The notes under the pieces were generated by a model, which was given only the letters and a program-made list of their open reading frames with translations, had not been told where the DNA came from and ran no database searches. A stretch of 64,000 bases of DNA from Nocardia pseudobrasiliensis NBRC 108224 (lineage in GTDB: Bacteria; Actinomycetota; Actinomycetes; Mycobacteriales; Mycobacteriaceae): positions 62,001 through 126,000 of the forward strand of contig NZ_BDBS01000009.1 in NCBI RefSeq assembly GCF_001613105.1, read 5' to 3'. Shown here in pieces: positions 24,001 through 33,493 of this stretch (position 1 is the first letter of the stretch; each line of letters begins with the position of its first letter). Made by a program: the position numbers and the translations under genes.

Positions 24001-24900
24001 TCAGCCCCAACGCATTTCGCCCTTCACCACCTTGGCGCTCAATTCCAGATTGCTGTCACCGGGCAGCCCGGGATAGCGCTGTCGCATGGCGGCGATGAGG
24101 GCCGCGCTGTCGGAGGTGTGCGCGTCGGCGTCGTCGAAGGCGGTCAGATAGTCGCGGGTGAAGCGCAGCGCGGCAATGCCGTTATCGATTCCGGCGGCCG
24201 CGTGTCCGGCCACGACGATCTTCGGATTTCGGCCGAGCATGGTGTCGAGCGTGGTGATCCACTGCTGCCGCTGTGCCAGGCCGGGCAGATCGGCGATGAA
24301 CAGATGTTCGCCGGAGAAGACCAGATTGCCGCCGAAGATGGCGTCGAGATCGGGCGACCACAGGTAATAGTGATCGCCCAGATTGTCGGCGCGCACGATA
24401 TCGATCGAATGCCCGCCGACGGTCAGCGTCTGCTGCGCGGTGGGATGCGGCGCCACGACATCGGCCACCGCGCGCGGCCCGTTGTCGCCCAGTTGTGGGG
24501 ACCAGGTCGCGATCTTGCCCGCGACACTGCCGTGAATCGCCGCCACCACATCCTCGGGCGCGATCACCTTGGCGTCGGGGAATCGCTCGGTGATCGGGCG
24601 CAGGCCGAAGTAGTAGTCCGGATCGCTGGCGGAGACGAATACGCTCGTCAAAGGTTTGCCGATGGAGGCGATTCGGTCGGCGACGGCTTTTCCGTCGGAG
24701 AGCGTGAACCCACCGTCGACCAGAACGGATTCGTCACCGGAGGTGAGAATGACCGGCGCCCGCCCGAATCCGGCCGCATCCGCGCGAATGGCCGTCCACC
24801 GCAGCGCGTGGCCGCCATGCTCGTTCGAATCGCATGCCACGACGCTCGCTATGAGAATGCCCGCGCCGATCAGTAGTGTCACGCCCTTACCGAACTTCAT
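24001..24900 (-). CDS. Secreted metallo-beta-lactamase-fold lipoprotein lacking the HxHxDH motif
   Basis: Protein of 299 residues with a basic N-terminus, a hydrophobic segment and Cys in SVVACDS, suggesting a lipoprotein. The fold resembles MBL hydrolases (LVDGGF at the first strand), but where active members have THSHADH this one has SASDPDYYFG. A late FGGNLVF and VAGHAA keep the scaffold look. So metal hydrolysis is probably lost or changed. It is convergent with nothing and lies beside an EF-hand gene. Confidence 0.75.
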   Translation of the reverse strand: MKFGKGVTLLIGAGILIASVVACDSNEHGGHALRWTAIRADAAGFGRAPVILTSGDESVLVDGGFTLSDGKAVADRIASIGKPLTSVFVSASDPDYYFGLRPITERFPDAKVIAPEDVVAAIHGSVAGKIATWSPQLGDNGPRAVADVVAPHPTAQQTLTVGGHSIDIVRADNLGDHYYLWSPDLDAIFGGNLVFSGEHLFIADLPGLAQRQQWITTLDTMLGRNPKIVVAGHAAAGIDNGIAALRFTRDYLTAFDDADAHTSDSAALIAAMRQRYPGLPGDSNLELSAKVVKGEMRWG

Positions 24901-24990
24901 GAAAGTCCTTCCGGTCGCCGCGCCTGTTTCGAGAATCCTCGCACGATGCTCGCCCTGCCGACCGGTAGGCATGCTTGGTAACCTGCGGAT

Positions 24991-25383
24991 ATGACGACCA
25001 TCGATCGAGGCAAGAGCATATTTCCCGAATGGCTCGACCGGCTGCAGGTCCGGTACATGAATCCGTTGGTGCGCCCGCTGGCGCCGTATCTGCCCGGCTT
25101 CGCGGTGATCGAACATCGCGGACGCAAGTCGGGGCGGGCCTATTCGACTCCGGTCAACGGGTTCCAGCACCGGGGCAAGTTCTATGTCGCGCTCGGGCAC
25201 GGGCGCACCGACTGGGCCAAGAATGTGGTCGCCGCCGGGGAGGCCGATGTACGACGTCTCGGACGCCGGCTGCATGTGGTCAACGCGCGCATCATCAACC
25301 GCGAGGACGAGGGTCCGGGCCTGCCGCTCGCCGCGCGCCTGGCCGGACGCCGACTGCTGTTGTTCGTCGCCGATATCGCCTAG
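24991..25383 (+). CDS. F420/deazaflavin-dependent nitroreductase-family protein (DDN/DUF385)
   Basis: Protein of 130 residues of the split beta-barrel DDN-like family, abundant in mycolic-acid actinobacteria. The RGRKSGRAYSTPV segment and the GHGRTDWAKNV segment are characteristic; the latter contacts F420 in Ddn. It probably reduces quinones or other small molecules with F420H2. A TAACCT box six bases before the ATG suggests a leaderless transcript. Its stop shares CTAG with the stop of the convergent methyltransferase. Confidence 0.85.
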   Translation: MTTIDRGKSIFPEWLDRLQVRYMNPLVRPLAPYLPGFAVIEHRGRKSGRAYSTPVNGFQHRGKFYVALGHGRTDWAKNVVAAGEADVRRLGRRLHVVNARIINREDEGPGLPLAARLAGRRLLLFVADIA

Positions 25384-26201
25384 CGGTACCGCACCCGCGC
25401 ACCGGCGTAGAGGCAGATCGCCGCGGCGGCAGCCAGATTCAGACTTTCCGCGCGGCCGTGGATCGGGATGCGGATGCGATGGTCGGCGCGCTCGGCGACC
25501 GCCGGATCGAGTCCGTGCGCCTCGTTGCCGAACAGCCACGCCACCGGCCCGCGGAGTATCTCCTCGGCGTCGTCGAGGTCGACCTCACCCCGGGCGGTCG
25601 TGGCCAGCACGGTGATTCCGGCCTCGCGCAGCGCCGCCAGCACGGTGTCGGTATCGCGTTCGCGGGCGAGGGGAACGTGGAAAAGGCTGCCCGCACAGGC
25701 GCGTACGCATTTGCCGTTGTGCGGATCGACCGAATCCCCGGCCAGGACGACGCCGTCCGCGCCGACCGCGTCGGCCACCCGGATCAGGGTGCCCGCATTG
25801 CCCGGATCGGAGATCTCCACCGGTACGGCCAGCATGCGCGGCGCGGCCGAAAGTACCTGCGGCAGAGGGATATCCACCGAACGACACACCGCCACCAGAC
25901 CGGGCGGGGTCACCGTCTCCCCCAGCTGCTCGGCGGCCCGCTCGCTCACCAGCGTGGCCCGCACGCCCTGGGCGATCGCACCCGCGACCAGTTCGTGTTC
26001 GCGTTCGGCGGCACGCACCGAATAGAACAGCTCATGGACCCGTTCCGTATCCAGCGCCGCCGCAACGGAATTCGCGCCCTCGGCCAGGAACAGCCCGGAT
26101 TTGCGACGCGCGACGCCGCGATGCAGCTTCACAGCCGAAACGACCCGTGGATTGCGCTCGGACAGCGCTTCCACGGGTCGTTCCGAATGACGAGAGATCA
26201 A
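25380..26201 (-). CDS. tsnR: SpoU/TrmH-family RNA 2'-O-methyltransferase (TsnR-like)
   Basis: RNA ribose methyltransferase with the N-terminal substrate-binding domain (FLAEGANSVAAAL) and the C-terminal knotted SPOUT domain. SPOUT motifs are EISDPGNAGTLIR, WLFGNEAHGL and IPIHGRAESLNLAAAAAI. It lies 10 bases after rplT, the same order as M. tuberculosis Rv1641-Rv1644. No ATG begins the conserved part; I took TTG at 26201, and GTG at 26174 is the alternative. Function as 23S rRNA methyltransferase is inferred from family and position. Confidence 0.88.
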   Translation of the reverse strand: MISRHSERPVEALSERNPRVVSAVKLHRGVARRKSGLFLAEGANSVAAALDTERVHELFYSVRAAEREHELVAGAIAQGVRATLVSERAAEQLGETVTPPGLVAVCRSVDIPLPQVLSAAPRMLAVPVEISDPGNAGTLIRVADAVGADGVVLAGDSVDPHNGKCVRACAGSLFHVPLARERDTDTVLAALREAGITVLATTARGEVDLDDAEEILRGPVAWLFGNEAHGLDPAVAERADHRIRIPIHGRAESLNLAAAAAICLYAGARVRYR

Positions 26202-26211
26202 GGCTCGGGGC

Positions 26212-26592
26212 TCAGGCGGCCGGAGCGTTGACGTCCTCCGGCAGAGCCGCCTTGGCGACCGCGACCAGACCGGCGAACGCCTCGGCGTCGGACACGGCCA
26301 GCTCGGCCAGGATCTTGCGGTCCACCTCGACACCCGCGGCCTTCAGGCCCTGGATGAAGCGGTTGTAGGTCATGTCGTTCGCGCGAACCGCCGCGTTGAT
26401 ACGGGCGATCCAGAGCTTGCGGAAGTCACCCTTGCGCGCCCGGCGGTCCCGGAAGGCGTAGGTCAGCGACTTGAGCTGCTGCTCCTTGGCCTTGCGGTAC
26501 AGCCGCGACCGCTGGCCACGGTAGCCCTTGCTGGCTTCGAGAACGGAACGGCGCTTCTTCTGAGCGTTGACGGCCCTTTTGACGCGTGCCAC
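26212..26592 (-). CDS. rplT: 50S ribosomal protein L20
   Basis: Protein of 126 residues with the L20 core ([42 protein letters not shown]). It binds 23S rRNA early in 50S assembly. It is the third gene of the infC-rpmI-rplT operon; in several bacteria L20 also represses this operon. The acidic alanine-rich tail is usual in actinobacteria. Confidence 0.97.
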   Translation of the reverse strand: MARVKRAVNAQKKRRSVLEASKGYRGQRSRLYRKAKEQQLKSLTYAFRDRRARKGDFRKLWIARINAAVRANDMTYNRFIQGLKAAGVEVDRKILAELAVSDAEAFAGLVAVAKAALPEDVNAPAA

Positions 26593-26682
26593 TGGTCAGT
26601 CCTTGTTCGATCGAGGGGCGCTCGCGGCGCCCGGAGGGATGGTCGGTTGAGGCGTCCGTAAACGGATCGCGGAGGGCTGGCT

Positions 26683-26877
26683 CTAGAGACCGAGCAGCTT
26701 CTTGATGCGACGGACATCGGCCTTCGCGACCGGCTCCGTACCGTCCAGACGACGAGTCCGGGTAGTGGGCTTGTGCTCGAGCAGGTGGCGACGGTTCGCC
26801 TGCTGGCGACGCAGCTTGCCGCTACCGGTCACCTTGAATCGCTTCGAGGCGCCGCTGTGGGACTTCATCTTCGGCAT
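26683..26877 (-). CDS. rpmI: 50S ribosomal protein L35
   Basis: Protein of 64 residues, normal for L35, with [13 protein letters not shown] at the start and RRHLLEHK in the middle. It is the second gene of the infC operon. The ATG is taken at 26877, where the conserved MPKMKSH begins; a longer upstream open frame is not conserved. Confidence 0.97.
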   Translation of the reverse strand: MPKMKSHSGASKRFKVTGSGKLRRQQANRRHLLEHKPTTRTRRLDGTEPVAKADVRRIKKLLGL

Positions 26878-26944
26878 GGATTCCTCAATCTGTCTCGTTC
26901 CGGCGGCGCGCGAAACTCGCGAAACCGCCGGTCCTGTATCGGGT

Positions 26945-27562
<618 letters not shown>

Positions 27563-27565
<3 letters not shown>

Positions 27566-27576
27566 GGGGCCTCCTA
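27563..27576 (-). promoter_or_regulatory. infC: infC ribosome binding site with non-canonical ATC start
   Basis: On the minus strand AGGAGG is followed by CCCC and ATC. A consensus Shine-Dalgarno combined with a rare start codon fits the autoregulatory start-codon discrimination known for infC in E. coli (AUU). Seen directly; the regulation is inferred from the family. Confidence 0.85.
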
Positions 27577-27606
27577 GGTCAAGCGGTGTCGTCCAACGAC
27601 CGCAAG

Positions 27607-27705
27607 CTATAGCTGCAACCCCATATCCAACACGAAAGCCCCGTTACGGTATTTCACCGCCACGGGGCCCGATGTCGACCGGCCGTCGACGCGAACAACT
27701 CGCAT
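27607..27705 (-). other. Possible 32-codon leader ORF in the infC 5' leader
   Basis: A short open frame (MRVVRVDGR at its start, VLDMGLQL at its end, then TAG) lies about 40 bases before the infC ribosome site and inside the predicted leader. No clear ribosome site precedes it. It may be a chance frame or an attenuating leader peptide. Low confidence. Confidence 0.25.
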
Positions 27706-27880
27706 CGACCCTGCGCTGGGAAAACCCCGCGCGAGGAACCCATCGAAAATGATGGGCGACCGGACCGTCGTACCTGGCGTGTCGCGTGAACAACACAGTG
27801 CCGGTGGACGGTGGGAGTCGGGCTCCACTTAGAGCCCCGAGCCGATCCGAAGAACGGGACCGGGGCGGTCGTCGCCGGAC

Positions 27881-27910
27881 AGCTTAACATCCCCCACCGT
27901 GAACCCTGAA
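27881..27910 (-). promoter_or_regulatory. Predicted promoter of the infC-rpmI-rplT-tsnR operon
   Basis: On the minus strand TTCAGG (27910-27905) and TAAGCT (27886-27881) are 18 bases apart. Transcription from about 27875 gives a leader of about 310 nt before infC. Positions 27577-27880 hold no recognised gene other than the doubtful leader ORF, so this region is probably regulatory RNA. An AGCTATAGCT palindrome lies at its 3' end. Confidence 0.45.
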
Positions 27911-27962
27911 ATCGCCCGCCCCCGCGACCAGGCACATCGGTTCCGGATGCCATGCTACGGGC

Positions 27963-28313
27963 ATGAGTGAGGCGCCGCTGAACGAAGCCGAGACCGTGCG
28001 CGAACTGGCGGACATCCCCGCCGTCGAGGTGATCAGCCGCGCGGCCGTGATGCTGATGAGTTCGGCCGCCGAGAAGCTGGGCCTGGCCGACGAGGACCCC
28101 GACACCAGCCCGCGCCGCGATCTGGACGAGGCCCGCCGCGTCATCACCGCCCTGGCCGGACTGGTCACCGCGTCGGTGGAGTATCTCGGACCGCACGCCG
28201 GGCCGATCCGCGAGGGCCTGCAGTCGCTGCAGCGCGCGTTCCGGGAATCCTCGGCGCATCCGGACGAGCCGGGTAAGGGACCGGGCGAGAAGTACACCGG
28301 CCCGGTCTACTGA
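27963..28313 (+). CDS. DUF1844 protein
   Basis: Small protein of 116 residues of the DUF1844 family, with the characteristic EVISRAAVMLMSSAAEKLGL and LDEARRVITALAGLV helices. It is divergent from infC, a common arrangement in actinobacteria. Function is unknown. An ATG begins the conserved part. Confidence 0.85.
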   Translation: MSEAPLNEAETVRELADIPAVEVISRAAVMLMSSAAEKLGLADEDPDTSPRRDLDEARRVITALAGLVTASVEYLGPHAGPIREGLQSLQRAFRESSAHPDEPGKGPGEKYTGPVY

Positions 28314-28566
28314 TCGGCGAATTTGCAGGCGTAGCCCTCGGCGATCAGATCTATCTGCGGGACAGCGGCATTCGGCCGAGCCCGGACCGGTCGACTCCCG
28401 CGCCCATGGCGACGCCCGAGGTGGGCGCGGGTCATCGGCACGGGTGATATCCGTCGGTCCGAACCCACGGAATGCCGGACATACCAGGCAAATTCGCTAC
28501 ACCCGCCGCGCGGGCGCGACCCCGCCTCCTTGCTACGATTGACGCTCTGTCGCTGAGGAGGTGCGG

Positions 28567-29358
28567 GTGTCGAAGCTCGGGCGTGCGCCGAAGGGCGTCG
28601 ATGCCTCCAAGCCGAATTCCGCGCGGGTGTACGACTATCTACTCGGCGGGCGCAACAACTACTCCGTCGATCGGCTCGTGGCCGAGCAGATGATCGAGGC
28701 CATCCCCGATATTCGAGCCATTGCCGCCGCCAATCGGCAGTTCGTGCTGCTCGCCACGACCACGGCCGCGCAAGCCGGGGTGCGGCAGTTCATCGATCTG
28801 GGCGCGGGCATCCCGACCTCACCGGCCGTACACGAGATGGCGCAGAAGATCGACGCGGACGCGCGGGTGGTGGCCGTCGATTACGACCCGGTCGTACAGG
28901 CGCACGCGAACGCGTTCCTGTCCGGTGTACCCGGCGTGACGCCGATCCTGGCCGACGCCCGGCGACCGCGCGAGCTCATCGCTGCGCTGCGCGACCGCGA
29001 ACTGATCGATTTCGAGCAGCCGATCGCCGTCCTGCTCACCGGCGTACTGCACTACGTGATGGACGACGAACATCCGGCCGAGATCATCGCGGGGTATCGC
29101 GAGGCGATGGCGCCCGGCAGCTATCTGGTGCTCAGCCACGGCTCCACCGATACCGAGCCGACCTTTCTCGAGGAATCCGCGGGGGCCGCGGCGGGCAGCT
29201 CCGCCCAGTTCGTGTACCGCTCCCACGCCGAGATCGCCGAGTACTTCGAGGGATTCGAACTTCTCGAGCCCGGTGTGGCCCCGGTGCAGCGGTGGCTCGG
29301 CGACGACGCGCCCGCCACCCGGCTGACGATGCTGGGCGGTATCGCCCGCAGGCCCTAG
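28567..29358 (+). CDS. SAM-dependent methyltransferase, SAV2177/DUF574 family
   Basis: Protein of 263 residues. The N-terminus has the family hallmark ARVYDYLLGGRNNY, followed by the SAM loop FIDLGAGIPTSPAVHE and VAVDYDPVV. This family is expanded in actinomycetes and has no general assigned substrate. GAGGAG stands six bases before the GTG at 28567; a GTG at 28561 directly abuts it and is less likely. The 250 bases upstream hold no gene I can see. Confidence 0.85.
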   Translation: MSKLGRAPKGVDASKPNSARVYDYLLGGRNNYSVDRLVAEQMIEAIPDIRAIAAANRQFVLLATTTAAQAGVRQFIDLGAGIPTSPAVHEMAQKIDADARVVAVDYDPVVQAHANAFLSGVPGVTPILADARRPRELIAALRDRELIDFEQPIAVLLTGVLHYVMDDEHPAEIIAGYREAMAPGSYLVLSHGSTDTEPTFLEESAGAAAGSSAQFVYRSHAEIAEYFEGFELLEPGVAPVQRWLGDDAPATRLTMLGGIARRP

Positions 29359-29441
29359 GACGAAAACCCGCGCACAATTGGCGCACAGGGGCCAGGAAAA
29401 TGCGGAGCGCCCCGCGGTCCAGGCATGCCATGCTCGAGGCC

Positions 29442-30143
29442 ATGGCGATCCTTCTGGTACCCGGCTTCTGGCTGGGCGCGTGGGCGTGGGACGAGGTGGC
29501 CGGCGAGTTGCGACGCCGGGGCGACGAGGTGCGGGCCCTGACCCTGCCCGGATTGGATCCCGCCGATCCCGGACGGCTCGATGTCACGCTGAAACAGCAG
29601 GCCGACGCGATCATCGACGCGGCCGGGGACGAACCCGCGGTACTGGTATCGCATTCCGGCGGCTCCGCGCCCGCCTATCTGGCGACCGATCTTGCGCCAC
29701 AGCGGTTCTCGCGCACGATCTACGTCGACTCCGCACCGCTGCCGAACGGCTTCGTCCTCGTCCCCCAACTGCCCGCGTCCGCGCGCGAACTGCCGCTGCC
29801 GGATTGGCCGGAGCTCGAGGCCGCGGGCAACAGCCTGGTCGGGCTGGACGAGGCGGCCCTGCGGCACTTCCGCGAGCACGCGGTCTCCGAACCCGCGAGC
29901 ATCGCCACCGCACCGCTGGAACTGAGCGATTCCCCCGCGCGCCTGCACGTTCCCACGACGATCATCTGCAACAGCTTCAGCGCCGAACTGGTCCAGCGCC
30001 TGCGCGACGAGAGCTCCGAACCGCTGTTCGGCGAACTGTCCCGGCTGCCCGCCGACTACCTCGATCTGCCGACCGGGCACTGGCCGATGTGGTCGCGACC
30101 GACCGAACTCGCCGAACTGATCCACAGGATCGCCGCTGGGTGA
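29442..30143 (+). CDS. Alpha/beta hydrolase
   Basis: Hydrolase of about 233 residues. The nucleophile elbow is SHSGGS (G replaced by S at the first position of GxSxG), with an early oxyanion strand LVPGFWLGAW and the C-terminal His in PTGHWPMW. This resembles the salicylate-esterase/EstC-like branch. The start is ATG 29442; an in-frame ATG at 29430 is possible. It stands alone on the plus strand. Substrate unknown. Confidence 0.8.
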   Translation: MAILLVPGFWLGAWAWDEVAGELRRRGDEVRALTLPGLDPADPGRLDVTLKQQADAIIDAAGDEPAVLVSHSGGSAPAYLATDLAPQRFSRTIYVDSAPLPNGFVLVPQLPASARELPLPDWPELEAAGNSLVGLDEAALRHFREHAVSEPASIATAPLELSDSPARLHVPTTIICNSFSAELVQRLRDESSEPLFGELSRLPADYLDLPTGHWPMWSRPTELAELIHRIAAG

Positions 30144-30224
30144 TATCGGTCAAAGCGCGCTCAATTCGCCACGCGCCGCGCTGGTCCGCTCCTACCATGC
30201 CAGACACGAACGATCAGGAGCAGC

Positions 30225-30449
30225 ATGAGCGCGAGAGCAGACCTCGAACAGGAGCTACGCGGGCCGCTGGCGGCCACCGACGAGCTCACCGAGCACGAAA
30301 CCAATGATCTGCTGGCGCTTTTCCACTCCGCGCGCGAGCACGAGGCGGCCGCCCTCGGCGAGGCCGTCGACGCCATGATCGGCGCGCTGCCGCGGCCGCT
30401 GCGGGGCGTCACGAAGAAGATCATGTTCGGCGACCGGCTCGGCCGATGA
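30225..30449 (+). CDS. Small hypothetical protein coupled to the next gene
   Basis: Protein of 74 residues with AGGAG four bases before the ATG. It is helical and acidic in the first part, basic at the end (GVTKKIMFGDRLGR), with no signal peptide. The stop overlaps the next ATG by four bases, so the two are probably made together. I recognise no family. Confidence 0.65.
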   Translation: MSARADLEQELRGPLAATDELTEHETNDLLALFHSAREHEAAALGEAVDAMIGALPRPLRGVTKKIMFGDRLGR

Positions 30450-31717
30450 GCGATCCGATCACTCGGGCGCAGATCGTCCTGCTGGCGCGCACCCTGCACG
30501 TGCCGCCGGAGCGGCTGACGCATCTGGAACGCCTCGGCGCACAACAGGTGCACGAGATCCAGCAGCGGATGGCCGCGATGCTGTTCGATCAGCATGCCGA
30601 AACATTCGGGCGGATCAGTAAATTGGTGCCGATCATCCCGCTGTCGATCTCGGTGCCGCTGGTGCAGCGGCTGGTGCCGCCGCTGGTGGCCGGGCGCGCC
30701 GCGGGCGCGGTCGGGGTCGATCATCCGAAGAAGGCGGCCGAGGTCGTCGCGCTGTTGGATCCCGCCTACGCCGCCGACTGCGCGCCCTTTCTGGATCCGC
30801 GCACGGTCGGCACGCTCGCCGATGTCGCGCCGCCGGAACCGGTGGTGCGCATCGTCAACGAGATACTGCGCCGCGGCGACTACATCACGGCCGGGCCGTT
30901 CCTGGCCTATGCCACACCGGCGCTGATCGAGGCCGTCGAACAGGGTGTGCAGGACGACGCGGGATTGATGTTCTCCGCGGCCTACGCCTTCTCCGCCGAG
31001 GCCCTCAGCGCCATCGTGCGCCAGCTGCTCGGCGGTGCGGGACAGCGGATCCTGCGCATCATCGATACCGTGCTGGCCGGGACGCCGGAGCTGCAGACGG
31101 CATCGCTGACGGTGTTCGCCCGCTGCGAGCCCGATATCATCGCCACGGTCGGCGACATCCTGTTCACCGTCGGCTCCGATCAGGCGCTGGGCACGCTCAT
31201 CGATACGGCCATTCGCGCGGGCGCGGTACCCGAATTGTTCGCCGTCGCGGGCCATCTCGGTCCCGAGGCGCTGACCCGGCTGGCCGCCAATCCGATCGTT
31301 TCCCACGAACCCTCGATGCGGGCGCTGATCGCCGCACTCGACGGCGATTCCCGGCCGACCAGCTGGCGTGGCCTGTTCACACTGCTCGGGGCCCTCGAGC
31401 CGGAGACCCGCCGCTGGTTCGCGCGGCTGCTGGCGGGCCTGTCGCCCACCACCCTCGCCGATCTGCCCGCCTGTGCCACCGAGGCCGATCTGTGGCAGCC
31501 GATGCTGGAATTCCTGGCGGGCGCCGATGCCGAGGTGCAATCGCATATCGGCGCGGTCTGGGCGACGCTGCGGCGCGAGCGCCGGGCCGGATTGCATTGG
31601 CATCTGGCCGAATACCGTGACGATGCCCGGTTGAGCGTTCTGGTCGACGCGATTCCGTGGGAATCGATGGAAGAGGTGTTCTTCAAACGCCGCCAGCTCG
31701 GGCGTCGACGGGGATAG
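30446..31717 (+). CDS. Uncharacterised alpha-helical repeat-like protein
   Basis: Protein of 423 residues with no recognised enzyme motif. It consists of successive helical segments with repeated L-D-P and P-P-E turns (VALLDPAYAADCAPFLDPRTV, ADVAPPEPVVRIVNEIL), faintly like the N-terminal domain of MgtE magnesium channels, but no membrane domain follows. One moderately hydrophobic stretch (VPIIPLSISVPLVQRL) lies near residue 60. It is translationally coupled to the 74-residue gene and ends 8 bases from the convergent NYN gene. Real gene, unknown function. Confidence 0.7.
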   Translation: MSDPITRAQIVLLARTLHVPPERLTHLERLGAQQVHEIQQRMAAMLFDQHAETFGRISKLVPIIPLSISVPLVQRLVPPLVAGRAAGAVGVDHPKKAAEVVALLDPAYAADCAPFLDPRTVGTLADVAPPEPVVRIVNEILRRGDYITAGPFLAYATPALIEAVEQGVQDDAGLMFSAAYAFSAEALSAIVRQLLGGAGQRILRIIDTVLAGTPELQTASLTVFARCEPDIIATVGDILFTVGSDQALGTLIDTAIRAGAVPELFAVAGHLGPEALTRLAANPIVSHEPSMRALIAALDGDSRPTSWRGLFTLLGALEPETRRWFARLLAGLSPTTLADLPACATEADLWQPMLEFLAGADAEVQSHIGAVWATLRRERRAGLHWHLAEYRDDARLSVLVDAIPWESMEEVFFKRRQLGRRRG

Positions 31718-31725
31718 TCGCGGAT

Positions 31726-32118
31726 CTAACGCCGGGTATCCAAGCGTTCCAGAAGTTGGCGCGGGCCCATGGTTTTCGCGCCGAGCGCCGTCACGCGCTC
31801 GCGCAGGCCGCGATCGGCGGTGACCACGGTGACCGAGGCCGTACCCGCGCGGATCGCCGAATCGACCACCGCGACGATCGCGTCGTCGCCGGCCCCCTCG
31901 GCCGCCACCACCTCCACGCGTGAATCCGCCTCCGCCGCAGCGCCTTTCGCCGCACCCTCGAGGACAACCACCGTGCGCGGCAGTTCGTCGCCCAGCGCCG
32001 ACAATCGCGACAGCAGCCGCCGGGCGGCCCCCGCGCGATCGCGCCACCAACCGTCGGGCCGCGAGCCGATCACATTGGCCGCGTCCACCACCAGCAATTG
32101 CTCCTCGCCCTCGGTCAT
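31726..32118 (-). CDS. NYN/PIN-like domain protein, probable RNase
   Basis: Protein of 130 residues with the N-terminal LLVVDAANVIGS strand, a central acidic GDDAIVAVVDSA and TVVTADRGLRERV, the three acidic positions of the NYN/PIN nuclease fold. Such proteins cut or process RNA. It is convergent with the 423-residue gene. The ATG at 32118 starts the conserved part. Confidence 0.8.
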   Translation of the reverse strand: MTEGEEQLLVVDAANVIGSRPDGWWRDRAGAARRLLSRLSALGDELPRTVVVLEGAAKGAAAEADSRVEVVAAEGAGDDAIVAVVDSAIRAGTASVTVVTADRGLRERVTALGAKTMGPRQLLERLDTRR

Positions 32119-32217
32119 CCCCTCAGTCTCCCCTATCCGCCGAATCGGTTCGCATATGCGTCGCGCCCCCTCGACAGGAACTCTTGCCTTTACGGCGCAT
32201 GGTGATAAATTCGATTC

Positions 32218-32703
32218 ATGGTCGCCGGAAAGTATGTGACCGCAAGGGTTTGCGGGGGAATTCTCGGTGCCGTGGGATGTCTGTTCGGGACGAGCCTGTT
32301 CGGTGTCGGCGCCGCGCACGCCGCCGACACCGTGTATTTCGCCATGGGCGGGTGGAACTGCTCGATCGGCGCGGACTCGGTGGTGGGCTGTGACCTGACG
32401 CCCCCGGCGCCGTCGATGAATGTGCTCTATGCCGGGGCGCAGATGTCGGTGCCGAATGTGCCCGCGATCGTCATCGATTCGGCCGCGATGCCCGCACATC
32501 CGCAGTGGAACTCCAACGGCAGCCATACCCTGCCGGGCGGAAATCCGCCGCTGGCCCGCATCGAATCCGCCGATGCCCGCGCCGCGCGGTTCTCGATCAC
32601 CTACGCCGGGGCGAATTGCCAAATCACCTATCGCGATGTCGCCGTATGCTCCTCGATGGGCCACGGCTTCAGCCAGTGGGGACCAGTGCCGCAGGGCTAC
32701 TGA
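32218..32703 (+). CDS. Secreted hypothetical protein
   Basis: Protein of 161 residues with a classic signal peptide: basic start, hydrophobic core (GGILGAVGCLFGTSLFGVG) and a likely cut after AHA. The mature part is small with four Cys residues (WNCSIG, VGCDL, NCQITY, AVCSS) that could form two disulfides. It resembles small exported proteins of Nocardia and Mycobacterium without assigned role. Confidence 0.75.
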   Translation: MVAGKYVTARVCGGILGAVGCLFGTSLFGVGAAHAADTVYFAMGGWNCSIGADSVVGCDLTPPAPSMNVLYAGAQMSVPNVPAIVIDSAAMPAHPQWNSNGSHTLPGGNPPLARIESADARAARFSITYAGANCQITYRDVAVCSSMGHGFSQWGPVPQGY

Positions 32704-32721
32704 TCCCCAGGATTCATCGGA

Positions 32722-33336
32722 TTACCGGTACCAGACCCCGGAATCCCAATCGCCGTAGTCCCAGACGTTGAAATCGTAGCGACCGTGCGCGCCGGCGAAC
32801 AGGTAGCCATACCAACCGGCCGAGGTGTCGCAGATCTGATCGTCGTGGTTGCAGACGGTCAGGACCGGGAACGGACCGAACCAATCGTCGACACCGGCCA
32901 GCGGATAGCCGACGATCCCGCTGCCGGGCGTCGAGGACAAACCGCCCCACCCGGGTCCGGGTGCGCGCTTGGGATCCGCCAGCAGAATGGCATTGGCATT
33001 GTCGACGCCCTGATGGGCCGTGACCCACGCGTGCAGAATGCCCGCGCCTTCGCTGTGCCCGATCAGCCGGATGTGATCGCCCGGGCATTCGTCGCGATGC
33101 GACCAGAACAACCGGTCGAGTTCGTTCAATCCCGACAGCGGATCGGTGGAGTTGTAGCCGACTGGCTGATCGACGAACGGAATGAACACCGACGATGTGT
33201 TGTCTCCCAGTCCGCCGATTCCGATGGACCACTCCCCGAAACAGCTGGCGGCGTTCGCCTTCGGTCCGGTCAGATTGACGAGAGTGAAGAGGATGGCCAA
33301 CAGTATTGCGGCGGAGAGCGCCGTTGCTCTACGCAT
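32722..33336 (-). CDS. Secreted alpha/beta hydrolase (cutinase/PE-PPE-like)
   Basis: Exported protein of 204 residues. The signal peptide ends near AKA-NA-AS, and the elbow motif is IGHSEGAG followed by an Asp in CNHDDQICD and a His in GAHGRYD, giving a plausible Ser-Asp-His triad. It resembles the PE-PPE/cutinase-type esterases of mycolic-acid bacteria. Upstream (33337-33493) is a 157-base gap holding a 12-bp palindrome. Confidence 0.75.
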   Translation of the reverse strand: MRRATALSAAILLAILFTLVNLTGPKANAASCFGEWSIGIGGLGDNTSSVFIPFVDQPVGYNSTDPLSGLNELDRLFWSHRDECPGDHIRLIGHSEGAGILHAWVTAHQGVDNANAILLADPKRAPGPGWGGLSSTPGSGIVGYPLAGVDDWFGPFPVLTVCNHDDQICDTSAGWYGYLFAGAHGRYDFNVWDYGDWDSGVWYR

Positions 33337-33437
33337 GATCGTAACTTCTTCATTTGTCGTGCCTCCGGGTCTCGCCCGGCTTGCAGGAGTGTGTACCCAG
33401 AAATTGCCAGGCCCCCGGTCTCCGCGCGAAACAGTTA

Positions 33438-33449
33438 TGACAATTGTCA
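33438..33449. promoter_or_regulatory. Palindrome TGACAATTGTCA overlapping a -35-like box
   Basis: A perfect 12-bp inverted repeat lies about 100 bases upstream of the secreted hydrolase ATG. On the minus strand its edge reads TTGACA, a consensus -35 box, but I see no good -10 at the right distance. It looks like an operator. Confidence 0.4.
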
Positions 33450-33493
33450 AAATGGTGGCCGATCCGAGACCCCGGCACTCGCTCAGAATACGA

